Origin: Nitrosomonas ureae | Lineage (GTDB): Bacteria; Pseudomonadota; Gammaproteobacteria; Burkholderiales; Nitrosomonadaceae | Reading direction: 5' to 3' | DNA length: 64,000 nucleotides | Assembly: GCF_900108305.1 (NCBI RefSeq) | Contig: NZ_FNUX01000001.1 | Location: 223,781-287,780, forward strand | Shown: one piece after another, positions 55,588 to 64,000 of the stretch | How the letters are laid out: every line of letters starts with the position of its first letter | Numbering within the stretch: the first letter of the stretch is position 1 | Translations under genes and position numbers: made by a program | The notes under the pieces: model-generated | Seen by the model: only the letters and a program-made list of their open reading frames with translations | Databases searched by the model: none | What the model was told of the DNA's origin: nothing

Positions 55588-55997
55588 ATGTGCGGCGGAA
55601 TTGAATATCAGAGTGAAAAGATATATTTCCCGCAACTGGGGCGCGGTTGCCGGTGCGTTTGCGAGATGGCAGTGTAACTTGGATAGCCTGGGGCAGACGC
55701 AAGGATGAAGCCACTGGTAATTTCCGGTCGGCGGCTGGGCACGACTGAATTCCATCAAAAGCGGAAAATGGAAGCCCTGGCATCCAAGACCGGTTTTAAT
55801 CGCTGCTGATCAGTTTATGGAAAAGATCACGACAACCAATTCCACTGGATACCCTTGGATACAAGAATGGCGATTCGAGGACTATTGGCAGAAAGAGATG
55901 ATGAAATGCGGTTTATGTGGTGACTATCAACACGCCACCTGAATATGCCTGGATACATGACCGCTGGCCGAGATTGGTGCGATTGACGGATCAATAA
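55588..55997 (+). pseudogene. SRAP (YedK/HMCES-like) gene, heavily frameshifted
   Basis: The frame opens MCGGIEYQSEKIYFPQLG and then continues in other frames: RLPVRLRDGSVTWIAWGRRK, PVGGWARLNSIKSGKWKPWH with PRPVLIAADQFMEK, HWIPLDTRMAIRGLLAE, and VYVVTINTPPEYAWIHDRWP. This is the order of a SOS-response-associated peptidase (abasic-site protein) with the catalytic Cys2. At least four shifts separate the pieces, so the gene is dead unless the sequence is wrong. It lies between the toxin-like pair and the ABC-3C operon. Confidence 0.7.
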
Positions 55998-56176
55998 TTA
56001 GAGTCTTTTTCAATCTGACATTGATTGACTGGATTCGGCCAAAACCGATCTATCTATCAATAAATAATTCCAGATTAACGACGGGATATAGCCTTAAAAC
56101 TGCCGTTCAACGCTGCGCTTACCGGTAAATTAGGAGCGCAGCGAGTAATTTATCCGTGTGCAGTGCTTTGTTAGAG

Positions 56177-58195
56177 CTATTCATTTGGGATTGGATTAAT
56201 CAACCCTCTACTTCGCCATCTATTGCTGTTAACAAGCGTTTCAAACTCCGTTTCATCTGAGAGTTTTAGATCATCAGCATGGTCAGTTACGATTATTTGA
56301 GGGGAAAAACCGTCTTCTTTTTCTGTTTCAGTGCAATAAATAGACAGTTGACTAAAAAGGTTCTCTACCGCTTTCATGTCATCATCAATCTGTCTTTCAC
56401 CTTCGGCACGTTGTTCCATCTCCTTTATTGATTCCTTATTAAAGGTATCTGACTTATCGAATTTAAAGCTCGGGAAATAAACTTGCGTTGGCTGATCAAG
56501 GAACAGAATTGAAGGAATAGCGCACTGCTCGCCGAGGGATGCAAAGTATTTATGCAATGCAAGAAACAGAGCAACATGACTATAAAGCCAGTTCGCACCG
56601 CTCCCCATCGAACGCAGGAAGATCTTTTCGTCTTTTGGAGTTAAGTGGTAAAGATCAAAGGTTTCGAAGGAAAAGTGCAAGTTAATCGGTTTATAGCTGT
56701 CTTCAAACTCAAAATGCTGACCAATTTTATTCATAATGGCATTTACAACATCATTAGCTTTATTTAAACCGTCTTTGTAGTCGTATTCTTTTAGTTGTTG
56801 GTCTAACTTGCGAAGCGCGTCTTTGGCTGCCTTCATCCGCTCTTCGACCTCTGCATCGTTAGCAAGATTGAGTGAATCTAGTAGCATATCAAGTTTGGCT
56901 TTATAGAGTAGAATGGACTCATATAGGTTTTTCTTCTCACTCAAAACCTTCTCAGACCTCTCGATTTCTATAATTTGCGAAGAGATATTCGTAACTTCCT
57001 TTGACAAACCTTCAGTCTGCCTTTGCACATCAACGAGTGAAGACTCAAATTTTGCACGCATCGGTTTGGCTTGCTTGAGGTTGCTAGAAAGTTTGGAAAT
57101 GGCTTGCTGCAATTGCTCGGCGCTTCGCAGTAACTGCTCGTGTTCGGTATGGCAGAATGGACACACAGATTTTGCGATATGTACTGTTTCACCAAGCTGA
57201 TGGATTACGCCACTTGCCACAAACTTTTCTTCCTCTGCTATATGGTGCTTTATCGAACCTGCTTGCCGCTGTAGGCGACGCAATTCACTAGTTTTATCAG
57301 CTAAATCTTCTTTCAACCTTAAATACAGTTGGGTAATAGCGTCTGACAAAGGCACAATCTTTTCGGGGCGTAGAATTTTTTCTAGCCTTTCTTTAGAATC
57401 TTGAGGATGTCGCAGGATATCCTGTAACGAAATAGGATCTTCACTAAATCCCATAGCCGCATAAAGTTGTCGAAGCACAGGCTCTATTTTTTGCTTTTGA
57501 TTTTCAGCAAGACGTTTATTACTTTCCTGTTCACGCTTTATTCGATTGACTTCGGTTGCTAGTCGTTCTTTTTCCTGTGATAAATGAAAGAACTTCTGAT
57601 CGACCAGTCCCAAAAATATTTTCGTATGTTCAATAACTTGCTCTCTTTTCTCTTTTTCATCGAAGCGATAGAACAAAGCGTGTTTATTTGCGACCAGATT
57701 TTGGTGCTGTAACATAAAAGAAGTAAAACTACGAATAGACGGTGTGGGAGCTTTCGCGTTGAAACGCCTATTTTCTCTAGCCGCCAATGAATCATCGACA
57801 TCATCGATATCTAAAAACAGTGCCCTAACATGCTTTTTGAAATCACTTAACGTCATAAAGTGACTATCTAGAAAATAATCACGATTGATCTTCTCTGGAT
57901 AATAATTCTCTTCACGCCTAAAGAAAGCCTTTTTGTCACCATCGGGCAAGCGACCAAGCACAACATCTTGTCCATTCACGTTTAAATATACATAGTAGAG
58001 CGCTGCACTGTCAGTGATCACTCCTTTGGGAACGGTATACTCACCACTACCAAAGCAATAATCAAATATCTCTATTAGCGCACTTTTACCAGTCGACGAT
58101 TTCCCAGTAACAACGTTAAGGCCTTGTTTAAACCTAACTGGGTGAGTTTTACCTGTTTTATCTAGCACCCCCAGTTCATGAATATAGGCTTTCAT
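56177..58195 (-). CDS. DUF3732 ABC-type ATPase (ABC-3C component)
   Basis: The 672-residue protein is the ATPase of a three-component ABC conflict system. Walker A GKSSTGKSA is at residues 31-39. A long central coiled coil carries CPFC at 345-348, a Rad50-like hook. A signature-like GSGANW is at 531-536, Walker B FLDQPTQVYFP is at 565-575 and the late TDHADD motif follows. Q568 stands where many ABC ATPases have the catalytic Glu; I think this is usual for the DUF3732 family but could not check. The start overlaps the middle-component gene by 4 bp. It probably acts on a nucleic-acid or protein signal by conformational gating. Confidence 0.85.
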   Translation of the reverse strand: MKAYIHELGVLDKTGKTHPVRFKQGLNVVTGKSSTGKSALIEIFDYCFGSGEYTVPKGVITDSAALYYVYLNVNGQDVVLGRLPDGDKKAFFRREENYYPEKINRDYFLDSHFMTLSDFKKHVRALFLDIDDVDDSLAARENRRFNAKAPTPSIRSFTSFMLQHQNLVANKHALFYRFDEKEKREQVIEHTKIFLGLVDQKFFHLSQEKERLATEVNRIKREQESNKRLAENQKQKIEPVLRQLYAAMGFSEDPISLQDILRHPQDSKERLEKILRPEKIVPLSDAITQLYLRLKEDLADKTSELRRLQRQAGSIKHHIAEEEKFVASGVIHQLGETVHIAKSVCPFCHTEHEQLLRSAEQLQQAISKLSSNLKQAKPMRAKFESSLVDVQRQTEGLSKEVTNISSQIIEIERSEKVLSEKKNLYESILLYKAKLDMLLDSLNLANDAEVEERMKAAKDALRKLDQQLKEYDYKDGLNKANDVVNAIMNKIGQHFEFEDSYKPINLHFSFETFDLYHLTPKDEKIFLRSMGSGANWLYSHVALFLALHKYFASLGEQCAIPSILFLDQPTQVYFPSFKFDKSDTFNKESIKEMEQRAEGERQIDDDMKAVENLFSQLSIYCTETEKEDGFSPQIIVTDHADDLKLSDETEFETLVNSNRWRSRGLINPIPNE

Positions 58196-58656
58196 CGCGG
58201 CGTCACTCCTAACAACGCATATATCTCCACCACAGAAAGGTGACTAAACAACTTTCCTAAATTGACCGCACTTTTTTGTTTTACAAACGATAACTCGCTT
58301 GTCGGAATTGGATTCACTCCCAGATTTTCTGAATCAATCTCTACCCAATCATTCACCAGGCAATATTGTAACCCTTGGTCAGTCAACGATTTGAAACCAT
58401 CAAGACGTTCTTGCAAATCATACAATTGGCTTCTATCATTAAAGACCGTCCAGATGGTACTTTTGCTTTTAGAACCAAACTTTGCATTTGAAAGCTTATG
58501 AAAGTACAGTGGGTGGCTACACAAAGGGATTATCAACTGCGACAAAAGAAGGTTATTGTCTACACTAATTAACTCTGAATAGAATGAAGCCAGAAACTCG
58601 CCATATTTAAATGGGTTGTATTTTGCATGATACAGCGCGTCGGTCAAACTGGTCAT
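58192..58656 (-). CDS. ABC-3C middle component
   Basis: The 154-residue protein begins TSLTDALYHAKYNPFKYGEF and has the compact helical make-up of ABC-3C middle components. These link the effector-bearing protein to the ATPase. It lies between both, with 4-bp overlaps on each side, which is the main evidence for its role. No catalytic motif is expected or seen. Confidence 0.75.
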   Translation of the reverse strand: MTSLTDALYHAKYNPFKYGEFLASFYSELISVDNNLLLSQLIIPLCSHPLYFHKLSNAKFGSKSKSTIWTVFNDRSQLYDLQERLDGFKSLTDQGLQYCLVNDWVEIDSENLGVNPIPTSELSFVKQKSAVNLGKLFSHLSVVEIYALLGVTPR

Positions 58657-59780
58657 GGCTCAACCCTCCATTTTAAATTTTGCTCTTCATCGTCCATTGC
58701 GTCATGTATAAGACCATTTTTATATTCAATGGGAGGAATTTCAGAATCCATATTCAGTGGAGATTCACTAATCGTTTGGTTATAAAATATTTTTGAATCC
58801 CGAGTTGGAGATGTGCTATTTAGCTTTGCTGAGGAATAATTCAGCTTTAGTCTTTTAATAAGCTTGTGTTGATACTCAACAGTTTTATTCCTAAAGTAGG
58901 GAAATTCATCTAATTCCCCATTCAAGGAATTCTGAAGCTCTATCCAATTGCCTACTGCATCAGGTATGACTTCGTAATGTTCGATATCATTTATTTTCTT
59001 AACAAAGGGCTTTTCATCATGTTGTTCTAATTCTTCGTTTGTTGCCTCATGGCCTTTAAATAAAGGGAATGTAAACTTCTTGCGGCAATAAGTAGAAGTG
59101 AGCTCTTCACACTTGGTATCGAATGCAGATTTAGTAATTACCCATTCTATCGAATCTGCACTTTCGTAGACAAATCCAACAATACCGTGCAGGTAACTTA
59201 GCTGATTATTCTTGGGAATACCTGTCAGGTAACCAAGTATTTTACCCCTTACCAATTCTTCATCATCCGCTTCTGTAAACAATACAACCTTAGCCAACAC
59301 GGCTTTAAGTTTTTCAGTTTCAGCGGTCATCACTGTTTTTTGCAGTTGGACGATAGGTTTAGGTTTTTCTGCTATCAGCTCTTCATTAGTCCTTGTATGA
59401 AAAATATCGTGTAGGGTTTGCAATCGCTTATCAGTAGCTTGTTGATTCCAATCCTTCAAAGACGATTTGACACCAAAAGCTTGAGTAGTGTGTAGTACCA
59501 ATGAGCTATATATCTCGTGATTAAACTCAGGTGCCAGCCAGTTTTTTAGGGTTTTCCAAAAATTCTCGTGGTGGTCAGTCAACGCATCAGCATAATTTTT
59601 AACTTCAGCCTGTGTTGATTCATCAGCCGAATTGCCAATGAAGCTAACATCACCGTCCCTTTCAAACCAGACTGATTGACCTTCCTGCATCGCAAAACAT
59701 TGTTTCAGGCCAATCAATACTTGATAGTGGAAAGCAAGCGACGTCGTTAATGCTGCATTCTTAGTTTGACCGCCTCCCAT
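58653..59780 (-). CDS. ABC-3C effector protein with predicted PD-(D/E)XK nuclease
   Basis: The 375-residue protein starts MGGGQTKNAALTTSLAFHYQ. Residues E40, D44 (FERDGDV) and E59-V-K61 (QAEVK) form a D-x(14)-ExK pattern like DUF4297/Cap4-type nucleases. The C-terminal tail has NGLIHDAMDDEEQNLKWRVE, which resembles the conserved tail by which ABC-3C proteins engage the partner. ATG 59780 has GGAG five bases before it and is preferred to a GTG at 59786. It is the first gene of the operon. Nuclease activity is predicted, not shown. Confidence 0.72.
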   Translation of the reverse strand: MGGGQTKNAALTTSLAFHYQVLIGLKQCFAMQEGQSVWFERDGDVSFIGNSADESTQAEVKNYADALTDHHENFWKTLKNWLAPEFNHEIYSSLVLHTTQAFGVKSSLKDWNQQATDKRLQTLHDIFHTRTNEELIAEKPKPIVQLQKTVMTAETEKLKAVLAKVVLFTEADDEELVRGKILGYLTGIPKNNQLSYLHGIVGFVYESADSIEWVITKSAFDTKCEELTSTYCRKKFTFPLFKGHEATNEELEQHDEKPFVKKINDIEHYEVIPDAVGNWIELQNSLNGELDEFPYFRNKTVEYQHKLIKRLKLNYSSAKLNSTSPTRDSKIFYNQTISESPLNMDSEIPPIEYKNGLIHDAMDDEEQNLKWRVEP

Positions 59781-60166
59781 AAGCACTCCATAGAATTTAT
59801 AAATCTTACTTTATGGTCTTCAATTTACGTTTGTCTAGTTACGACAGCACTAGCAAGTTATTATCCAAGTCAAGCTAACTTAAGCCTTTTCTTACTTAGC
59901 CGTCAAGAATCATCTAAGACACTAGATTTTCTAAACGGTATAGCCTTCTTTTATTCGTGAAAAACGGATCTGGATAAGTCAGAATGTTCAATCACTGGAA
60001 TTGACTGCCTGGTTATTTGCCCTTCTTTGACATTTAGAAAAAAGTTGTCAGAATGGTCGATGAAATAACTGTGGGCATTAACAGCACCTACAGTATAATT
60101 TTCCCCAGGGAATTGTTATACCTTGATGATTCCCTGGTACTTCCAATCAAAACACACCCAATCGTA
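59781..60166. other. Intergenic region with inverted repeat
   Basis: About 385 bp holds the promoter of the ABC-3C operon on one side and the 3' end of the HU gene on the other. An inverted repeat CCAGGGAAT / ATTCCCTGG (60105-60113, 60129-60137) could be a terminator or an operator; there is no clear T-run. Confidence 0.5.
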
Positions 60167-60499
60167 TTATTTCTTTTTTTCAGTCTGTTTAGGTTTTGCT
60201 GATTTAGCTGCATTGGTTTTCTTAACAGAAGCCGCTGCATCTGATAGGGCTTTACCTGGTTTGAATTTAACGACTTTCTTGGCAGGAATTGTCATGGTTA
60301 CACCAGTCGCTGGATTGCGGCCTTCACGACTTGCACGTTCTGTCACTGAGAAAGTACCAAATCCCACAAGCTGAACATCGCTGCCACTAGCCATGGCTTC
60401 CTGAATAACTTCAAGCAATTCGTTCAGCATGGCGGTTGTTTGGGCTTTGGTAGTATTAGAGCGCGTAGCAATGGCTTCAATCAATTCGGTCTTGTTCAT
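60167..60499 (-). CDS. HU-family DNA-binding protein
   Basis: HU/IHF-type nucleoid protein. The 110-residue product begins MNKTELIEAIATRSNTTKAQ, carries the DNA-binding arm GFGTFSVTERASREGRNPAT and ends with a Lys/Ala-rich tail (KKTNAAKSAKPKQTEKKK). The tail is longer than in the usual 90-residue HU and resembles HU with a basic extension. It separates two defence-type gene groups on the same strand. Confidence 0.93.
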   Translation of the reverse strand: MNKTELIEAIATRSNTTKAQTTAMLNELLEVIQEAMASGSDVQLVGFGTFSVTERASREGRNPATGVTMTIPAKKVVKFKPGKALSDAAASVKKTNAAKSAKPKQTEKKK

Positions 60500-60637
60500 G
60501 GGGATGCCCTATTAGTGGTTTAAGAAGTGGTTGATAATCTAGCATTGCTTATGAAGATATGATGTTGCAAGCTTCAGGTAAGGCAATACAAACAAAAATT
60601 ACTGGAATTTGATCCAGTTAGTTAATTTAAATAACGA

Positions 60638-61828
60638 CTATTCTATGATCTTTCCAAGATTTGGATCATATCTATAATTCACAATTGACCTATTTCGGAT
60701 CTTCTCAATCGTTTCATCAATCACGAATAAAGGAACTAAGAACCATTCGCGCGGCACTACAGGATTCCCAAACCTATCCATAATTTCAATATCAAGTTTT
60801 GCTGGTTCAAAAAACCTGTGAATCAGGTTCTCCAGCTTTGTGCGATTAATGTTCGAAAGTTCATAAGTAGCCACAATCTCAACATCAGCCATGAGGAAAG
60901 TGGGGTCTAGCTTGGCATTGCTGATTCGTCTTTCAATATTGCCGTTGGTTACGCCGATTTTATGAATAACATCGCGGTGTTCCTTAATTAAGGGATGTTC
61001 AGATTTACTGCGCAGCACATAAATTGTGCCTGCTTCCATATCTTCCTCTTCAATAACATCGGAAAATAGCGGGCCTGGGGAAGGATCGGTAATCCTGCGA
61101 CTGGCTTCATCTTTGTTTAGTGCCCGTTGCAGTGATCTCATTAAAATATCGCTTTCGGTACCATTGTCGTATATCACACGCAACCTACGGTCTGGTCGTC
61201 CATACTCTGCAATGAATTCAACACCTATTTCTGCAACATAGATTTTTTGGCCCCCGAGGATAAAGAAATCCCCTTGTCTGATCTGCGCATCATCTTTGAA
61301 TTTACGGGTTAGGCGAATACCGGATGCCAATTCTTCTTGCACCTTGACAAATAATGGCTTGAATTTGTCAAAATCCATGCATGGATTACGTTTGGCGATC
61401 TCTTCAGCAGCTTTGATTTCTGCGCGGGATTTTACATACGTTAACTTAGTGATGTCATTTTCACCAGTATCCAAAATACCTAACTCAGACAATAACGCAT
61501 CATCGTCCAGATTATCCAAATCATTCACAACAGCAGTCGGTTCACCGGCAAGAAGACCATGTTTATCTTTATCCGCTAGAACGGCCCGGCATTCTTCGGA
61601 AGCACGGATTTTATCGAGCCTTATTGCATAAAGCCGCTCAAAAATATCGCGATCCTCGCCGTGTGCAGGGGCACGTCCATGCTGTTCATAGAACCGCTCA
61701 ATATCTTCAAAACCGGCAATGATGCGTTCTTCGCGTGGCGTGTGGCTTCCCGTATTTTTAACCTCCACCTCAACACCAAGCTCAGCAAGAAGCGCATCAT
61801 CTTCATCAGTAAAACTTGCTTTAGCCAT
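60638..61828 (-). CDS. GIY-YIG nuclease-domain protein
   Basis: The 396-residue protein has an acidic N-terminal region and a C-terminal GIY-YIG-type (T5orf172-like) domain from about residue 268: GTIYVLRSKSEHPLIKEHRD, VIHKIGVTNGNIERRISNA and FEPAKLDIEIM. Such domains cut DNA. It overlaps the helicase gene by 8 bp, and together they look like a restriction-type pair. The remaining part has no recognised domain. The true start is ATG 61828, inside the end of the helicase gene. Confidence 0.78.
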   Translation of the reverse strand: MAKASFTDEDDALLAELGVEVEVKNTGSHTPREERIIAGFEDIERFYEQHGRAPAHGEDRDIFERLYAIRLDKIRASEECRAVLADKDKHGLLAGEPTAVVNDLDNLDDDALLSELGILDTGENDITKLTYVKSRAEIKAAEEIAKRNPCMDFDKFKPLFVKVQEELASGIRLTRKFKDDAQIRQGDFFILGGQKIYVAEIGVEFIAEYGRPDRRLRVIYDNGTESDILMRSLQRALNKDEASRRITDPSPGPLFSDVIEEEDMEAGTIYVLRSKSEHPLIKEHRDVIHKIGVTNGNIERRISNAKLDPTFLMADVEIVATYELSNINRTKLENLIHRFFEPAKLDIEIMDRFGNPVVPREWFLVPLFVIDETIEKIRNRSIVNYRYDPNLGKIIE

Positions 61829-63869
61829 TTGCTGCCTCCGCTTTCACTCGCGCTAGAAATGCAATACCCTCGGCCATTCGTTTTTCCCAAGGATCTTGTG
61901 ATGTCAGCGATGGAAGCCTTCCACGTTCTTGCTTGAATTTCAGTGCACGCTTGGCCAGTTCGCGTGCTTCCTCGATGGTGAGATTCACTTTCTTACCGGC
62001 AATCACCAATGCCACTTGCTTTAGACTGTCCTCATTCATGGCCTTGGCCAGAATTGCATAAGCTTCACCAAAAGGGTTGATACGATCAATCAAATCAATA
62101 TCAAGATCACGCACATCCATCGCAAACTTGCGAACCCCGTCGATAAGAGCGGTATTGCCAGCTTTTAATGCATCGTCAGCGGAATTGAGGATTTTCTTAG
62201 CCTGCTGAGTAAGGTTCAAGGCGGCAATCGCATGCTGACGCACAGCTTCTTGATCATTTTCATCCAGTTCCGGGTATTTATCTTTGACGATTTTACCCAT
62301 ACGCACTTGCGTGAGTTCTTCTGGCACCATCTCGGAATCAAATAAGCCCCGTTCCAACGATGTTTTATCCTGCACAAATGCCGCAATGACCTCGTTCAAA
62401 TCTTCTTGGCAAATGCGGGTAGCTTCTTTGCTCTTTGGTTCAACCAGCCCTTTAATCTCTATCTGAAACTGTCCGGTCTGCTGGTTAAAGCCGACATTCT
62501 CTTTTTTAGGATCGTAACCGCCTTCACCGTAGTCGAAGCCATCTACTGGAACGCTTTGGCTGTTTTTGGGCGTGAAATTGAACTTGGGTGCCAGCACCTG
62601 TTCCATCAGCAAGCTGGCCGCAATTGCCTTGAGCGTATCGTTCACCGCATCCGTTACAGCATCTTCGGCGGCATCCGGTTCGGCAATCAGGTTAGTAAAG
62701 CGTGCCTTGGTTTTGCCTTTAGCATCACGGGTAGCACGGCCAATGATTTGAATGATTTCCGTTAAGCTGGAACGGTAGCCTACAGTCAATGCATGCTCGC
62801 ACCAAATCCAGTCAAAACCTTCCTTGGCCATACCGAGAGCGATAATGATATCAACATGCTCACGGTTATGTTTGGCTGCCGGATCACGTAAGGTATTGAG
62901 TACAATATCTCGCTTAGCCTCATCATCGACCAGGTCGGCAATCTTCAGTACACCAATAGGAGTTTTTACCAGGTGGAAGCCAGTTTTATCGTCAATGCCC
63001 TGCCATTCACCAAGCTCATGGATGATATGTTCCACTTCTTTGATCTTATCTTTAGTGCTTTCCCGTGAATTGACGTTGGGAATATGGATAATCGTTTTTT
63101 CCTCTGGGTTCAGCACGCTGAGGATTTCATCAGTATATGAGCCGGTGTAAAAGTAATATCCGATATCCAATTGCTTCAAGTACTGATAGCCGTTTAGCTG
63201 TTCATAATAGGTATAAGTTACTACCTCGAATTTAGCTTCATCGTGCGGTGCAAGCACAGCCTCGGCATCGCCACGGAAATAGGAGCCGGTCATGGCGACG
63301 ATATGTACTTTATCTCGTGCAATGAACTGACCGAGTTGAATTCCCAGTTTATTATCTGAATTTGCACTGACATGATGAAATTCATCAACAGCAATCAAAC
63401 ATCCATCAAACGCTTCCACTCCGAACCTATCCACTGCAAACCGGAAAGTGGCGTGCGTACAAATCAGCACGCGGTCTGTACTATTGAGGAAGCTTTTTAC
63501 CGCTCCCACTTTACCGCCATTATCATCCCCCGGCGCATTGCAAAGATTCCATTGCGGAGCAACTTCCCAATCCGCCCAGAAACCGTATTTGGTCAGCGGC
63601 TCGTTGTTGAAGCTAGCGCCGATGGTTTTCTCCGGCACCACGATAAATGCTTTTTTCAGTCCTTGGTTATATAACTTATCCAGTGTAATAAACATCAACG
63701 CACGACTTTTGCCGGATGCCGGTGGGGATTTGATCAGCAGATATTGCTCGCCGCGTTTTTCATATGCACGTTCCTGCATCGCACGCATACCCATCTCGTT
63801 GGCCTTTGTGGAACTGCCATTGCAGGCGTAGTTTACGGATACGGAAGGGATGGATTTAATGTCAGTCAT
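61821..63869 (-). CDS. SF2 DEAD/DEAH-type helicase of a restriction-like pair
   Basis: The 682-residue protein has motif I SPPASGKSRA (about 48-57), motif II DEFHH (162-166), motif III TGSYFRG, and motif VI QIIGRATRDAKG. The C-terminal half is helical. It overlaps the GIY-YIG gene, and the two may translocate and cut DNA. A methylase that would normally accompany them is not seen and may have been lost or lie beyond the window. Bases 63906 onward look like an IS21-type end, so the gene's upstream context has been interrupted. Confidence 0.85.
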   Translation of the reverse strand: MTDIKSIPSVSVNYACNGSSTKANEMGMRAMQERAYEKRGEQYLLIKSPPASGKSRALMFITLDKLYNQGLKKAFIVVPEKTIGASFNNEPLTKYGFWADWEVAPQWNLCNAPGDDNGGKVGAVKSFLNSTDRVLICTHATFRFAVDRFGVEAFDGCLIAVDEFHHVSANSDNKLGIQLGQFIARDKVHIVAMTGSYFRGDAEAVLAPHDEAKFEVVTYTYYEQLNGYQYLKQLDIGYYFYTGSYTDEILSVLNPEEKTIIHIPNVNSRESTKDKIKEVEHIIHELGEWQGIDDKTGFHLVKTPIGVLKIADLVDDEAKRDIVLNTLRDPAAKHNREHVDIIIALGMAKEGFDWIWCEHALTVGYRSSLTEIIQIIGRATRDAKGKTKARFTNLIAEPDAAEDAVTDAVNDTLKAIAASLLMEQVLAPKFNFTPKNSQSVPVDGFDYGEGGYDPKKENVGFNQQTGQFQIEIKGLVEPKSKEATRICQEDLNEVIAAFVQDKTSLERGLFDSEMVPEELTQVRMGKIVKDKYPELDENDQEAVRQHAIAALNLTQQAKKILNSADDALKAGNTALIDGVRKFAMDVRDLDIDLIDRINPFGEAYAILAKAMNEDSLKQVALVIAGKKVNLTIEEARELAKRALKFKQERGRLPSLTSQDPWEKRMAEGIAFLARVKAEAANG

Positions 63870-63905
63870 GTAAGGCTACCTTTTTTGTTTTGCTGGCTAT
63901 ATCAT

Positions 63906-64000
63906 TGTTGACGCTAACTCAAAACTGACCAGAAAAGGCTGTTTGTGCTAACTGAATTTTGACCAGGTAATCCACGTATCCTGCTTAATTTTTAAGCGGG
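63906..64000. mobile_element. Probable IS21-type left end (runs off window)
   Basis: The sequence TGTTGACGCTAACTC starts at 63906, and two 20-bp direct repeats follow (63913-63932 and 63947-63966, GCTAACTSAAWWYTGACCAG). Repeated motifs behind a TG start are typical of IS21 ends. The rest of the element would be beyond 64000. Confidence 0.5.

Noticed and set aside
59766..59960. Small plus-strand frame before the HU region
   Set aside because: No ribosome-binding site, no family resemblance, and it overlaps the start of the ABC-3C operon.
1..64000. CRISPR array
   Set aside because: No regularly spaced repeat series was seen on either strand; the repeats present are pairs or a dispersed motif.

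Overview
The window looks like a chromosome segment of a motile betaproteobacterium close to Nitrosomonas (Nitrosomonadaceae). This is an inference, not a database result. It rests on three things: the flagellar cluster order (fliE, a sigma-54 two-component pair, fliFGHIJK, fliLMNOPQR), a fructokinase / sucrose-phosphate synthase-phosphatase / amylosucrase operon like those of ammonia oxidisers and methylotrophs, and a ribE-ribB-ribH-nusB-thiL-pgpA cluster at roughly 45-48% GC.

Layout. 1-17.9 kb: the 3' part of an ABC-F ATPase (YheS-like), the flagellar export and basal-body cluster with its FleSR/FlrBC-type regulators, and a 638-residue Ala/Glu/Lys-rich coiled-coil protein. 18-24 kb: an alginate-export-type outer-membrane protein, YaaA, a SnoaL-like protein, a small secreted protein and a DASS anion:sodium symporter preceded by a C10 tract. 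23.7-28 kb: riboflavin, NusB, thiamine and phospholipid genes on the minus strand. 28.4-33.5 kb: sucrose operon. 33.9-35.4 kb: tRNA-Arg(CCG) and a CNNM/CorC-type membrane protein.

35.6-47 kb is a decaying region. It holds two tandem cyanophycin synthetase genes, both broken; an internally deleted IS21-family element; a complete relA that is clearly GC-richer than its surroundings; a 30-residue ORF coupled to a Tat-signal protein; a putative molybdenum-carrier-like protein without an obvious start; and fragments of an IS1595-like transposase and a tyrosine recombinase.

46.95-54.59 kb is a 7.6 kb integrative element bounded by 45-bp direct repeats that match the 3' end of a tRNA-Thr(CGT). It carries a tyrosine integrase, an excisionase-like protein, a winged-helix protein, a CHC2 zinc-finger protein, a Toprim-DUF3987 replication protein and small cargo genes. 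This resembles a P4-like phage satellite. Four copies of a TGTGGTTWTTGTGGT motif lie in it, two of them as an inverted repeat beside the replication gene; they are candidate replication or regulatory sites.

54.9-64 kb is a defence-type island. It has a DUF4258 toxin-antitoxin-like pair, a frameshifted SRAP (YedK) pseudogene, a three-gene ABC-3C conflict operon (predicted PD-(D/E)XK effector, middle component, DUF3732 ABC ATPase with a CxxC hook), an HU gene, and a GIY-YIG protein overlapping an SF2 helicase. A probable IS21-type end lies 37 bp upstream of the helicase and runs off the window. The ABC-3C operon, the motif set of the satellite-like element and the small-peptide/Tat pair are the best candidates for little-described biology.
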